Shown here piece by piece: positions 30,994-39,983 of a stretch of DNA of 44,595 bases. Made by a program: the position numbers and the translations under genes. A model generated the notes under the pieces. It was not told the DNA's origin and ran no database searches. It saw only the letters and a list, made by a program, of their open reading frames with translations. The stretch's first letter is position 1; every line of letters starts with the position of its first letter. Source of the stretch: Candidatus Bathyarchaeota archaeon (lineage in GTDB: Archaea > Thermoproteota > Bathyarchaeia > Bathyarchaeales > Bathycorpusculaceae); NCBI GenBank assembly GCA_003141855.1, contig PLNS01000011.1, positions 39,273 through 83,867 of the forward strand, given 5' to 3'.

Positions 30994-32316
30994 TTAGAAG
31001 GGGTTTCGCTCGAAAAAATCCTTGTTTTTCATAAATTTCTTGAGAAGCTTATAAAATGGTTTTGATAGTTTGTAGATAGTTTTTCTGTTTTTTACAAATC
31101 GCTTGAAATTTAATTCTGTCGTGATTTTAATGCAATGATCCAGAAAAGCTAAGTTTTCACCTGAGAATCGAATTTTTATTTCTTTTTCCAATTCATTTTT
31201 CATGAATGAACCTGATGAGAGAATAATTATTTTCCACCAAAAGGGGTCGTCATTAGACTGCTTAAATTCATTAAAAAATGCCTTGAACCCTTCAGGGTCA
31301 TTTATTGAAAGATAACGGATTTTTGAGTATAGAATTCGCATTTTATCTGATTCTAAGAAATGTTTTTGGTTTAAAACTTTAGAGTAAAATTTTGAAGCGT
31401 CTTTGTGTTTTAGAATTTCATCATAGTAGAGTGCAGTGTGGAAATCTGAGGTAAGTCTTCCGTATTCTTCCAATGTTATAGAATCATAGCGATTGTAGGC
31501 TTCCTTCTTCTGGCAGACTGCATGTAGCCATTCTAGTTTGCGCTTTTCTGGTAGAGAAAATTTAGGAGGCTGATGGCCTGATTCTTCTTCGATTGGGCAT
31601 AGCTCCATCCATTCTATACTAAAAATATTCTTCAGATGGTTATTAACAAAGTCTTCATCGATTATGGTGGTTTCACAGCAATCGATAAAGTTGGAATTAT
31701 AGAAAACTGATAGGAAAAATTTCCCGCTCGGCTTTAAAACCCTGTGTATTTCCTGCATTGTTTTCAAAGGGTTGTTTACGTGGTCAAGACTGTTACGTGA
31801 ATAAACCATGTCGGCATAATTGTCTCTGAAAGGAAGAAACTCTGTAGTTGAAGCCACATGTTTTATTTTGCCTTCTGCAGCCTGTTCCTCCTTCATTTCG
31901 GGGGAAAGTTTGATGTATTCATGTGCAAGGTGGTCAACGTTGAACTTGAAGTTTGACTTAACATGAGGAACGTCATCTCCACTTCCTCCACCTAAACAAA
32001 TTATTCGTGTATTCAGGTCAACCGTTTTATTGTCTAGTTTTCCTTCCAGCCATTTTGGCGCAATAAAATCAGTTGCAATCTTCTCAGTAGGACTGCTTTT
32101 ATGCTGTACATGCTTAGATAACACCGAGTCAAGTTCAGCTTTTTGATGCTCGTCAAGGGCACTAGGAACAAAACATGGAACTCCATCAATAATTGGATAA
32201 GTGCTATGACAACTCTTACATAGCATTGAGGAATCAACAACCCTTAGCTGTCCTTTGCAAGCTGGACAGACTAAATTTTGCTCCCAATGCTGATTCGCTT
32301 GCGGACCTTTTAACAC
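30994..32316 (-). CDS. SAM-dependent methyltransferase with N-terminal Trm112-like zinc ribbon
   Basis: The 440-residue protein begins with a zinc-binding domain (VCPACKGQLRVVDSS and CKSCHSTYPIIDGVPCFVPS, residues about 16-52) like Trm112/UPF0434, then a class I methyltransferase domain at about 95-210: motif I IICLGGGSGDD, an acidic substitute HVKSNFKFNVDHL, and ASTTEFLPFRDNYADMVYSR followed by LDHVNNPLKTMQEIHRVLKP. A helical tail of about 180 residues follows. The layout resembles methyltransferases of glycan or natural-product gene clusters. Substrate unknown. Start GTG 32316 has GGAG at 7 bases. Codon use is more A+T-rich than the metabolic genes nearby. Confidence 0.85.
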   Translation of the reverse strand: MLKGPQANQHWEQNLVCPACKGQLRVVDSSMLCKSCHSTYPIIDGVPCFVPSALDEHQKAELDSVLSKHVQHKSSPTEKIATDFIAPKWLEGKLDNKTVDLNTRIICLGGGSGDDVPHVKSNFKFNVDHLAHEYIKLSPEMKEEQAAEGKIKHVASTTEFLPFRDNYADMVYSRNSLDHVNNPLKTMQEIHRVLKPSGKFFLSVFYNSNFIDCCETTIIDEDFVNNHLKNIFSIEWMELCPIEEESGHQPPKFSLPEKRKLEWLHAVCQKKEAYNRYDSITLEEYGRLTSDFHTALYYDEILKHKDASKFYSKVLNQKHFLESDKMRILYSKIRYLSINDPEGFKAFFNEFKQSNDDPFWWKIIILSSGSFMKNELEKEIKIRFSGENLAFLDHCIKITTELNFKRFVKNRKTIYKLSKPFYKLLKKFMKNKDFFERNPF

Positions 32317-32405
32317 TAAAAGTCTCCATTTTCGCTGGTATTTTTATTAAAGCTAAGTGTGGGTAATTAATTAATTATTCCTTGTATTTGCCAATTTTTG
32401 AATGC

Positions 32406-32421
32406 CCGCGTAAAAACGCGG
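32406..32421. other. perfect short hairpin CCGCGT-AAAA-ACGCGG
   Basis: A 6-bp stem with a 4-base loop lies in the 220-base spacer between the methyltransferase start and the small Cys-rich gene. Stem G+C content is high against an A+T-rich background. It may end or punctuate the transcript of the small gene on the minus strand. No T-run follows on that strand. Confidence 0.35.
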
Positions 32422-32536
32422 AATAATTAGAGAAAAAACTAAACAAGGTTCTTCAATGAGCTAAAAAACAGTCTTTAAGTTTAATGGAAGTTAGCTCTTA
32501 AATTATAATGTTAACTTTACAAAAAGAAGAAAAATT

Positions 32537-32731
32537 TTATATTATGGCTTTGATTTTGGCGCAGTAAAAATTTCCGTTCTGGCGCACAAAAGCCGGGCAT
32601 TTTCCGTCATAGCAATTCTTTAGCCATTGACATGGCGCCCGAACCTCGTGTATTCGAGGCATGTATCCGCGTGAACTAACAATTTCTTTGGGGGTTTCTC
32701 GTTTAGAAATTTGTTTTAAAATTGCTTCCAT
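32537..32731 (-). CDS. small cysteine-containing protein, 64 aa
   Basis: Soluble 64-residue protein with four Cys in the second half (PCQWLKNCYDGKCPAFVRQN and FYCAKIKA), spaced C-x5-C-x4-C-x11-C. That arrangement could bind zinc or an iron-sulfur cluster. An AAGGTG lies about 12 bases before the ATG. It sits alone between the methyltransferase and pyrB genes. Similar small Cys proteins are common in anaerobic archaea, but I cannot name a family. Confidence 0.55.
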   Translation of the reverse strand: MEAILKQISKRETPKEIVSSRGYMPRIHEVRAPCQWLKNCYDGKCPAFVRQNGNFYCAKIKAII

Positions 32732-32799
32732 TTTTCAAAAACACCTTCAAGTTTTGCTTACCTGAATTTAAAATACTATTGCGCAAGTCTGGTTATTAA

Positions 32800-33849
<1,050 letters not shown>

Positions 33850-36066
33850 TTAAGTAGATGTGAAGCGATCGAACGTTGTTAGGGCGCTCATGGAGCCGCA
33901 TGAGGGACACTTATGCAGGGTTCCAAACCAGTTTTTCTTGCAGTTATCACAAAAACTAATTAAGCGGTTGTAGGTGAAAAATTCTAAAGACTGGTTCTCC
34001 ATCAAACGCAGAGTCAAATCCATCAGCGCTTCAGGTTTGTATTCGGCGCCTTCCAACTCGATGATGGTTAGGTTTCCGCCAGCATTCAACCCTTTGAGTT
34101 TCTGCGCTGTCTCCAGCATTTCAGTGGGTATGCTGAGAAGCTCAGCAGCTTTTACTTGGAACCGTTTAGCGGTTGAATAATACGGTTTTTCTCTTGTTCC
34201 CGAAAACTTCACCTTTGCAACGCCGTATCTTTCAACGTCCAGCTGCGCTAGCCGCTCAGATGCTTCAGCGCTGCCAAGTATTACTGGGTAGAGTCGTTTG
34301 CCGTATTTTCTGCCGATTTTCTGTTTGAAAGCCAAAAGGTTCCCGATGGTTTCTTCTGCGAATTTGCGGCACTCTTCCGAGTTGATGCTTTTCTCGGTGA
34401 AGGCTTCGATGGCTTCGCGGAACCCTGCCAAATTGATTATTCGTGAGCAGTTTTCCAGTCGGAAGTAGGTGTCGCGGTCGGCTTTTTGCAAAAGAAACGG
34501 CAAAGAATTTTTCCCCAACTGCTTGAGCGCATTATTCTTTATCCCTAACGCTCGGGCAGCAATTTCAAAACGTTCCTTTATCAGGTCGAAGAACTTGTTT
34601 TTGTCCTTCTCACACTCAAGGGCAATCCTGGGTACATTAATCGTTACGCAACCCAGACAACCCGTCCGCAACGTGTCGGTTTCCCAGTCGCCCGTTAAAT
34701 CAGCTGCGAATTTTACGCCTGAAGAGGAAAAAGCCACGTTTTCATTCTCCTTCTTGGTCATGTTAGCGAAATATGGAATCCCGCTTTTCGCCGCTAACTG
34801 ATGCGCTTTGAGCAAAACAGCCTTCGCGTTTTCGTCAGCCAAAGCACTGCTGTTGATTTTTATGACTAGTTTGGGACTTAAAAGCGGCTTGCTGGTGCTT
34901 TCTTCTGCGAAAACATCGATGATAAGGGAGGCTACTAGTTGGCTTTCTTGGGTGAAGTCGCCGTATTTGCCTTTTGTTTTGCCCTGCGGGCCGACGGCTT
35001 CTTTTTCCGCGGTTAATTTAGGAATTGAAAGCTCAAGCCCCAACGTAGCTTCTGCGTGCTGGTTGAGGTTTTGAATAAACAACCGCAGGTTTTCCTTTAT
35101 TTTGGCTACTTCGTTGCCTCTAACATAGGGCGCAAGGAAAACGTTGAAGTAGTTGAATGTTTGAGTGCGGTTGGTTTCTTTGCTGGTGTGCAAGAGAACG
35201 TTAAAGGCGATGGATAATGCGGATTTAAGGTCGCTCGGGGCATCCATGGCGACTTGGAGGGGGTTGTCGAGTTTGACGCCGTGTTGGAAGAAATATCGCA
35301 GGTCGTGGATTACTTCGTTGGGTTTTAGTATCCATGTGCCTAAGCCGTCGATGTGGATGGCTCCTGAAAGGTGCGCGTCGGCGATGTCTCGGGGGAAAAT
35401 GTTTAGCAGCGTGTACTCGCCCAGAACGGTTTGCCCTGCTTTGCTGATGGTGGCTTCCGAGTCTTGAGCGGCGTCTTTTGATTCGATTAGGGCGGTTACT
35501 TCGTGGATTGGCATGCCGACTCGAGTGAGTTTATTGCGGTAATCCTCATAGCCCTTCTCAACAAGAATCCCGTTCACGACTTCCCTGATTAACGAGGCAG
35601 TAAGGTACTTTGTCTTCGACTTAACCAAGCGTTTCTCGGCTTCTTTCGCTGCCTTCTGCGCCAGTTCCGCTGGAACCTTCGCCTCTTTAATGAGCGAATT
35701 CGCGATTTTGTTAGCATCAAACTCTTCCACAGTTAAATGCGACGTGCGAACAAGCATACCTCTTGGTTTAACCGCCTTTTTCTCCACGCGGTCAGCCACA
35801 TCAAGAACCATCTTGCCAAGGTCGGTGAGGTAATATTTTTTTGCCTCAACATCCGCCTCAACCAAATCCGCCTTCAAAAGAAATTTTAGGTGGTAAGCGA
35901 ATCTGCCTGCGTCTCGGCTCGGATTCATTTTCAGCTGGTTCATGAGTTCGGTGTAGGAGAGGGCGCTTTTGTCGAAGAGCAGGTTTAGGATTTGCAGCCT
36001 GAGGGGTGACGAAACGGCTTTAAGCACCTTGACGCCGCGTGCACGATGCGGAGGCTGATTAACCAT
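33850..36066 (-). CDS. HTH-ATP-cone-NrdD-like protein; anaerobic ribonucleotide reductase homologue lacking the usual glycyl-radical motif
   Basis: The 738-residue protein has three parts. Residues about 10-95 form an ArsR-type winged helix (VLKAVSSPLRLQILNLLFDK, RFAYHLKFLLKADLVEADVE). Residues about 100-195 form an ATP-cone (GMLVRTSHLTVEEFDANKIA, LTRVGMPIHEVTAL). The remainder matches the class III ribonucleotide reductase barrel (FPRDIADAHLSGAIHIDGLG, CLGCVTINVPRIALE). A zinc site follows (SFCDNCKKNW, HKCPSCGS). In NrdD the C-terminus then has an Arg-Val-x-Gly-Tyr glycyl-radical motif; here the protein ends ALTTFDRFTST, with Ser where Gly is expected. It may be inactive as a reductase and act as a nucleotide-sensing regulator. 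No nrdG gene is nearby. Confidence 0.85.
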   Translation of the reverse strand: MVNQPPHRARGVKVLKAVSSPLRLQILNLLFDKSALSYTELMNQLKMNPSRDAGRFAYHLKFLLKADLVEADVEAKKYYLTDLGKMVLDVADRVEKKAVKPRGMLVRTSHLTVEEFDANKIANSLIKEAKVPAELAQKAAKEAEKRLVKSKTKYLTASLIREVVNGILVEKGYEDYRNKLTRVGMPIHEVTALIESKDAAQDSEATISKAGQTVLGEYTLLNIFPRDIADAHLSGAIHIDGLGTWILKPNEVIHDLRYFFQHGVKLDNPLQVAMDAPSDLKSALSIAFNVLLHTSKETNRTQTFNYFNVFLAPYVRGNEVAKIKENLRLFIQNLNQHAEATLGLELSIPKLTAEKEAVGPQGKTKGKYGDFTQESQLVASLIIDVFAEESTSKPLLSPKLVIKINSSALADENAKAVLLKAHQLAAKSGIPYFANMTKKENENVAFSSSGVKFAADLTGDWETDTLRTGCLGCVTINVPRIALECEKDKNKFFDLIKERFEIAARALGIKNNALKQLGKNSLPFLLQKADRDTYFRLENCSRIINLAGFREAIEAFTEKSINSEECRKFAEETIGNLLAFKQKIGRKYGKRLYPVILGSAEASERLAQLDVERYGVAKVKFSGTREKPYYSTAKRFQVKAAELLSIPTEMLETAQKLKGLNAGGNLTIIELEGAEYKPEALMDLTLRLMENQSLEFFTYNRLISFCDNCKKNWFGTLHKCPSCGSMSALTTFDRFTST

Positions 36067-36193
36067 GAAACCTTTCGCCCCTAACTCCCAAACTTGGTGG
36101 TGCTCTACCTATTATCCAATGGAGAGTTTAAACTTAACTAAGGCTATATGTAGAGAAACTCAAAAACTGCCAAGGGGCATGTTGGCTTGCTGT

Positions 36194-37243
36194 TTAGGAA
36201 GGGCAGGGTTGCTGCTGAGAAATGCAGTGAATCGTACCAAACCCATAAACCAAATCCACGCACCGAATACCCACGACTTTTCTGGATGGGAAGAGCTCCT
36301 GCAGAATCGACAGCGCCTTCGCGTCGTTTTTGTGGTCGAAGACTGGCACAAGCACTTTTTGGTTGCCTATGTAAAAGTTAGCGTAACTCGCGGGTAGTTG
36401 TTGCCCTTCGTCGCTCACGACATGCGGCATGGGTAACTTTACAATGTTGAGTTTTTTGCCGTTTTGGTCGACGGATTGGCCAAGGATTTGGTAGTTTTCG
36501 TTTAGAACATTGTATTCGGGGTCGTTTTTGTCTTCTTGGTAGGCACAAACAATCGTTGTTGGGTTCACGAACCGTGCTAAATCGTCGATGTGACCATCAG
36601 TGTCGTCTCCGAGGATGCCTCTCTTTAGCCAGATGAAATGGGTGACGCCCAAGTAGTCGGATAGGTATTTTTCGATCTGTTTTTTATCGAGATGCGGATT
36701 TCGGTTTCTGTTCAGCAAGCACTGTTCCGTCGTGAGTAGGGTTCCTTCACCGTTAACGTCTACCGAGCCGCCCTCAAGCACAATGTCTGGCTTGAAACAT
36801 TTCAGCGCCATTTTTTGGTTGATGAAGTCGGGAACTTGCTTGTCTTTTAGGAGTTCTTCGTATTTTTCGCCCCACGAGTTAAAGTTCCAATGCAGCATCG
36901 CCAACTCGTGGTTTTGGTTCTTGACAAAAATGGGTCCATAATCCCTAAACCAAACGTCCGCGTAACCGAAAACGTAAAAGTTTACCCGCCTTAGGTCAAT
37001 GTTTGCTACTTTGAAGAGTGCGGTGGCTTTTTGTTTTGTTGGTTCGTCTTTTACGAAGAGGTTTACTTGTTCGCCCTCATGAATCTCCTTAACAATCTGC
37101 ACATAAGTGTCTTCGACCCGCTCGACCCTGTTTGGGAAAGTTGTCGGGTCATAGGGCCAAGCTATCCAGATAGCGTCGTGTTTTTGCCATTCCGCGGGCA
37201 TGCTGTAGCCCAATTCGCGGCAAGTCTTGGCTTGGTTATTCAT
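36194..37243 (-). CDS. aguA: agmatine deiminase (agmatine iminohydrolase)
   Basis: Cytosolic enzyme that converts agmatine to N-carbamoylputrescine and ammonia. The 349-residue protein has the family blocks MPAEWQKHDAIWIAWPYDP, DVWFRDYGPIFV, DIVLEGGSVDVNGEGTLLTT, ILGDDTDGHIDDLARFV and the catalytic Cys near the C-terminus in YGFGTIHCISQQQP. I start at ATG 37243, preceded by GAGGTG at 6 bases; the ATG overlaps the TAA of the upstream amidase gene by 8 bases. The next enzyme of the pathway is the product of that upstream gene, so the pair makes putrescine from agmatine. Confidence 0.94.
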   Translation of the reverse strand: MNNQAKTCRELGYSMPAEWQKHDAIWIAWPYDPTTFPNRVERVEDTYVQIVKEIHEGEQVNLFVKDEPTKQKATALFKVANIDLRRVNFYVFGYADVWFRDYGPIFVKNQNHELAMLHWNFNSWGEKYEELLKDKQVPDFINQKMALKCFKPDIVLEGGSVDVNGEGTLLTTEQCLLNRNRNPHLDKKQIEKYLSDYLGVTHFIWLKRGILGDDTDGHIDDLARFVNPTTIVCAYQEDKNDPEYNVLNENYQILGQSVDQNGKKLNIVKLPMPHVVSDEGQQLPASYANFYIGNQKVLVPVFDHKNDAKALSILQELFPSRKVVGIRCVDLVYGFGTIHCISQQQPCPS

Positions 37244-38147
37244 CGCTGGCACCTCTTTTGTTGTCTTTTACGAGCGGATTGTAGGTGTCGGGGCGACGAT
37301 TCCGCAGAAAACCCCAGCCTTCCTGGATTTTCTTGTTCTTGCTTAGGTCAATTTGGGCGACTACGACTTCCTCTTTTGTGGTGCTCGCTTCCTTGAGTAC
37401 TTTGCCGAAAGAATCACAGACAAATGAGCCTCCCCAAAACTCCAGCTCGCCTTCCTCGCCGACGCGGTTAACTGCGGCAACATGGATGCCGTTTGCTATG
37501 GCGTGGCCGCGTTGAACGGTTTTCCAAGCGTCATGCCAGTCGCCGTCCTCTGAATTGTAGCCTTTAACGTAGCCGATTGCGGTGGGGTAGAATATGATTT
37601 CTGCTCCTTTTAGCGCGTTGATTCGGGCGGGTTCGGGGAACCATTGGTCGTAACAGATTAGCACGCCGACACGGGCAAACGCGGTATCGTAAACTTGGTA
37701 GTTTGAGTCGCCTGCCACGAAATAGTCTTTCTCGTAGAAGTAGGGGTCGTAGGGTATGTGGGCTTTACGGTAAGTGCCCATGATTTCGCCGTTTGAATTG
37801 ATTACTACGGCTGAATTGTAAAATTTGCCCTTCTGGCTTTTCTCAAACAAGGGCGCAATGATGACTATCTTGTGCTTTTTCGCGAGCTCAGAAAACAGTT
37901 TTGTGGATTCTCCAGGGATGGTTTCAGCTAAGGCTTTAACGTCGAGGTTTTTTTCTTGCGGAAAATACCTTGTGCGGTAAAGCTCTTGAAGACAGATGAT
38001 TTGGGCGCCCATTTCTGCGGCTTGCGCAATCTTTTCTGCGGTTTTTTTCATGTTTTGCGCTATGTTCTCTGAAACGGCGGTTTGGATAAGCCCAATTGTG
38101 ACTGTTTTATCGCCTTTTTTCTTTGGTGAAGAACCGTCTGAATGCAA
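37236..38147 (-). CDS. aguB: N-carbamoylputrescine amidase (nitrilase family)
   Basis: Cytosolic enzyme that hydrolyses N-carbamoylputrescine to putrescine, CO2 and ammonia. The 303-residue protein carries the Glu-Lys-Cys triad of the nitrilase fold: Glu in IICLQELYRTRYF, Lys in GTYRKAHIPYDPYF and Cys in GVLICYDQWFPEPAR. The segment RTRYFPQ and AHIPYDPYFYEKDYF match the AguB group. The start TTG at 38147 is the best available; the first 15 residues (HSDGSSPKKKGDK) are probably disordered. It is the first gene of a two-gene operon with agmatine deiminase, whose start overlaps its stop. Confidence 0.93.
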   Translation of the reverse strand: MHSDGSSPKKKGDKTVTIGLIQTAVSENIAQNMKKTAEKIAQAAEMGAQIICLQELYRTRYFPQEKNLDVKALAETIPGESTKLFSELAKKHKIVIIAPLFEKSQKGKFYNSAVVINSNGEIMGTYRKAHIPYDPYFYEKDYFVAGDSNYQVYDTAFARVGVLICYDQWFPEPARINALKGAEIIFYPTAIGYVKGYNSEDGDWHDAWKTVQRGHAIANGIHVAAVNRVGEEGELEFWGGSFVCDSFGKVLKEASTTKEEVVVAQIDLSKNKKIQEGWGFLRNRRPDTYNPLVKDNKRGASDE

Positions 38148-38447
38148 TTTCTCAGCAGGTATTTTATTGTCCCATCCTTGTTTTCAACTAATTTATGAGC
38201 TGTTCGTATTAACTTTTTTGAAACAGATCCAGAAAGCAAACCTGAAAGATACGGTAAATAAAGGATTTAGCTTTATGAACCTGTGCTTTTAAGATAGTAC
38301 TAAAAACTAGCAAAATACCGATTTTAAACGTTAAGGAACCCCTGAAAGTAAGAGCCGCTTAATTAAATTTCAGCAATAAAAATGCTTAATTCTTAATAAG
38401 CCCTATAATGATGTGTCTGTTTTTTAGGTTTTTAGCGGGAACCATCT
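38148..38447. other. intergenic between the putrescine operon and the histidine kinase
   Basis: This divergent spacer holds no gene that I can support. An inverted repeat GCTTA-ATTCTTAA-TAAGC lies near 38382-38401, and TTCTTAATAAG/CCTATAATG close to it may be the TATA region of the histidine kinase gene, about 45-60 bases upstream of its ATG. An A+T-rich stretch at about 38200-38270 may hold the promoter of the putrescine operon. Confidence 0.35.
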
Positions 38448-39833
38448 ATGCGCTGGGATAAATCCCAAAATAGTAAAGAAAAGGAAGGTCAAGCAAAGAG
38501 TCGTATAGATGGTGGTGCGCGGAAGGGAATTGTTCAAGCGATAAGACAACTTGCTGATGGGGTTAGGGGCGCTTTTAAGAGAACTTCTTATGAGACAAAG
38601 GAGGATTACAGGCAGCTTTTTCTTGAATCGGACATCTCTCAGGCTAGAGTGGTTATTCTTCTGCTTGCAGTGACAATAGCGCTCTTTACAATTGGCGATT
38701 ACATGATTCTTAGCCTGACACCCATATTCTTTGGGTTGGTAGCCTTAAGACTCCTGTTGATTGCTTACAGCGGTTTCCAATTCATGTATATGAATCAAGT
38801 TAAGAATTACCGCTCATTTGACACATCAACGTTCATTTATTTACTAACCATTGTCGCGGCAGTATTACTGGTAAATTCAACGCGGCCTCAAAATTTTATC
38901 CCCCACATAATCGTCATTGACATGGCTGTTTTTGTGTTCTACCTCGTTATCCCAAATCGATTTATTTTCCAAGCATTGCCATCGTTAATTTTTTCTGCAG
39001 GTGAAGTTCTAATAATTATGGTAACCTTTGGGTCTTTTGATATGCCAGCGCTTATTACAGCTCTTTCCAGTTTAGCCTTCGCAAACATTGTTGCTGCGTT
39101 AAGTTCTCTGCAACTTCATTCTTATCGTTGGCGAATTTTTCAGAATGTAATGGATCGTAAAGATACAGACCGCTTAGTCGCCATCGGTCAGACTGCTGGC
39201 ATGATTGGGCATGATATACGAAATCCCCTGCAAGCGATTGTTAGTGAATTATACATTGCAAAAGGAGCCATTGCCAATACTCCTCACTTGGAAGACAAGA
39301 CGCTAGCGTTGGAGAGCATAGATTTGATTGAGGAACAAACCGATTACATCAGCAAGATAATTTCTGATTTGCAGGATTACGCTAGACCAATAAAGCCAGA
39401 CATTAAAGAAGTTGACTTAGCCAAGTTAGTTGTCAGCGTTTTTCAAACGGTGCGTGTTCCAGATAAAATAGTGCTTAAAATAGACGTTAAAGGCTTCCCG
39501 AAAATAAAAACCGACCCCACCCTAATCAGGCGTGCCTTGACGAATTTAATCAACAACGCCATTCAGGCTATGCCAGACGGTGGCTCTTTGGAATTATGTG
39601 CTGTAAAAACAGAGGACAGAGCGGTTATAACGGTCACTGATACGGGTAAGGGAATACCTGAAGAAATCAAGCCTAAACTTTTCACGCCATTGGTGACTAC
39701 TAAAGCTAAAGGTCAAGGTTTAGGATTAGCTGTTGTGAAACGTCTAGTTGAAGCATTGGGTGGCTCAATAACGTTTGAGAGCGAGGTGGGTAAAGGAACG
39801 ACATTCACTATCAATCTGCCCGTTGAAAAATAA
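38448..39833 (+). CDS. membrane sensor histidine kinase, orphan
   Basis: The 461-residue protein has a charged N-terminus of about 65 residues, about six transmembrane helices (residues 68-225), a dimerisation helix with the phospho-acceptor His in TAGMIGHDIRNPLQAI (about residue 255) and an ATPase domain with N-box TNLINNAIQAMP, G1 VTDTGKGIPE and G2 GQGLGLAVVKRLVEALGG. No separate extracellular sensor domain is seen, so the signal may be sensed inside the membrane. There is no response regulator gene next to it; the partner is elsewhere. GGGA lies 8 bases before the ATG. Confidence 0.93.
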   Translation: MRWDKSQNSKEKEGQAKSRIDGGARKGIVQAIRQLADGVRGAFKRTSYETKEDYRQLFLESDISQARVVILLLAVTIALFTIGDYMILSLTPIFFGLVALRLLLIAYSGFQFMYMNQVKNYRSFDTSTFIYLLTIVAAVLLVNSTRPQNFIPHIIVIDMAVFVFYLVIPNRFIFQALPSLIFSAGEVLIIMVTFGSFDMPALITALSSLAFANIVAALSSLQLHSYRWRIFQNVMDRKDTDRLVAIGQTAGMIGHDIRNPLQAIVSELYIAKGAIANTPHLEDKTLALESIDLIEEQTDYISKIISDLQDYARPIKPDIKEVDLAKLVVSVFQTVRVPDKIVLKIDVKGFPKIKTDPTLIRRALTNLINNAIQAMPDGGSLELCAVKTEDRAVITVTDTGKGIPEEIKPKLFTPLVTTKAKGQGLGLAVVKRLVEALGGSITFESEVGKGTTFTINLPVEK

Positions 39834-39844
39834 TGGAAATTGCC

Positions 39845-39864
39845 TTTAAATAAGGGGGCTATAG
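39845..39864 (+). promoter_or_regulatory. TATA/G-run motif upstream of nop5
   Basis: The sequence TTTAAATAAGGGGGCTATAG lies 120-140 bases before nop5. Seventeen bases (GCCTTTAAATAAGGGGG) are identical to the copy at 44547-44563, and it resembles the inverted copy at 4232-4254. Since another TATA-like element lies closer to nop5, this one may drive a short RNA or an alternative start. Confidence 0.45.
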
Positions 39865-39927
39865 TTTTCCAGAGCTAATTGAGATGCATAACATGAAAAA
39901 TACGGTCCTTTTCGATTCAAGGCAACG

Positions 39928-39940
39928 AAACTATTTATTA
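39928..39940 (+). promoter_or_regulatory. proximal promoter of the nop5-fibrillarin operon
   Basis: AACTATTTATTAA is a TATA-like box. A transcript start about 25 bases downstream (near 39957) supports translation from ATG 39984 and not from the in-frame GTG at 39951. Confidence 0.5.
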
Positions 39941-39983
39941 AGACAATGCAGTGACAATAGTTAGTTTACTGGGGCCAAACAAA

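Noticed and set aside
36065-36397. Open frame of 110 codons on the plus strand
   Set aside because: Mostly antisense to the agmatine deiminase C-terminus, which holds the catalytic Cys. No conserved features.
39843-39983. Box C/D sRNA gene in the nop5 leader
   Set aside because: I looked for C (RUGAUGA) and D (CUGA) boxes at suitable spacing and found none.
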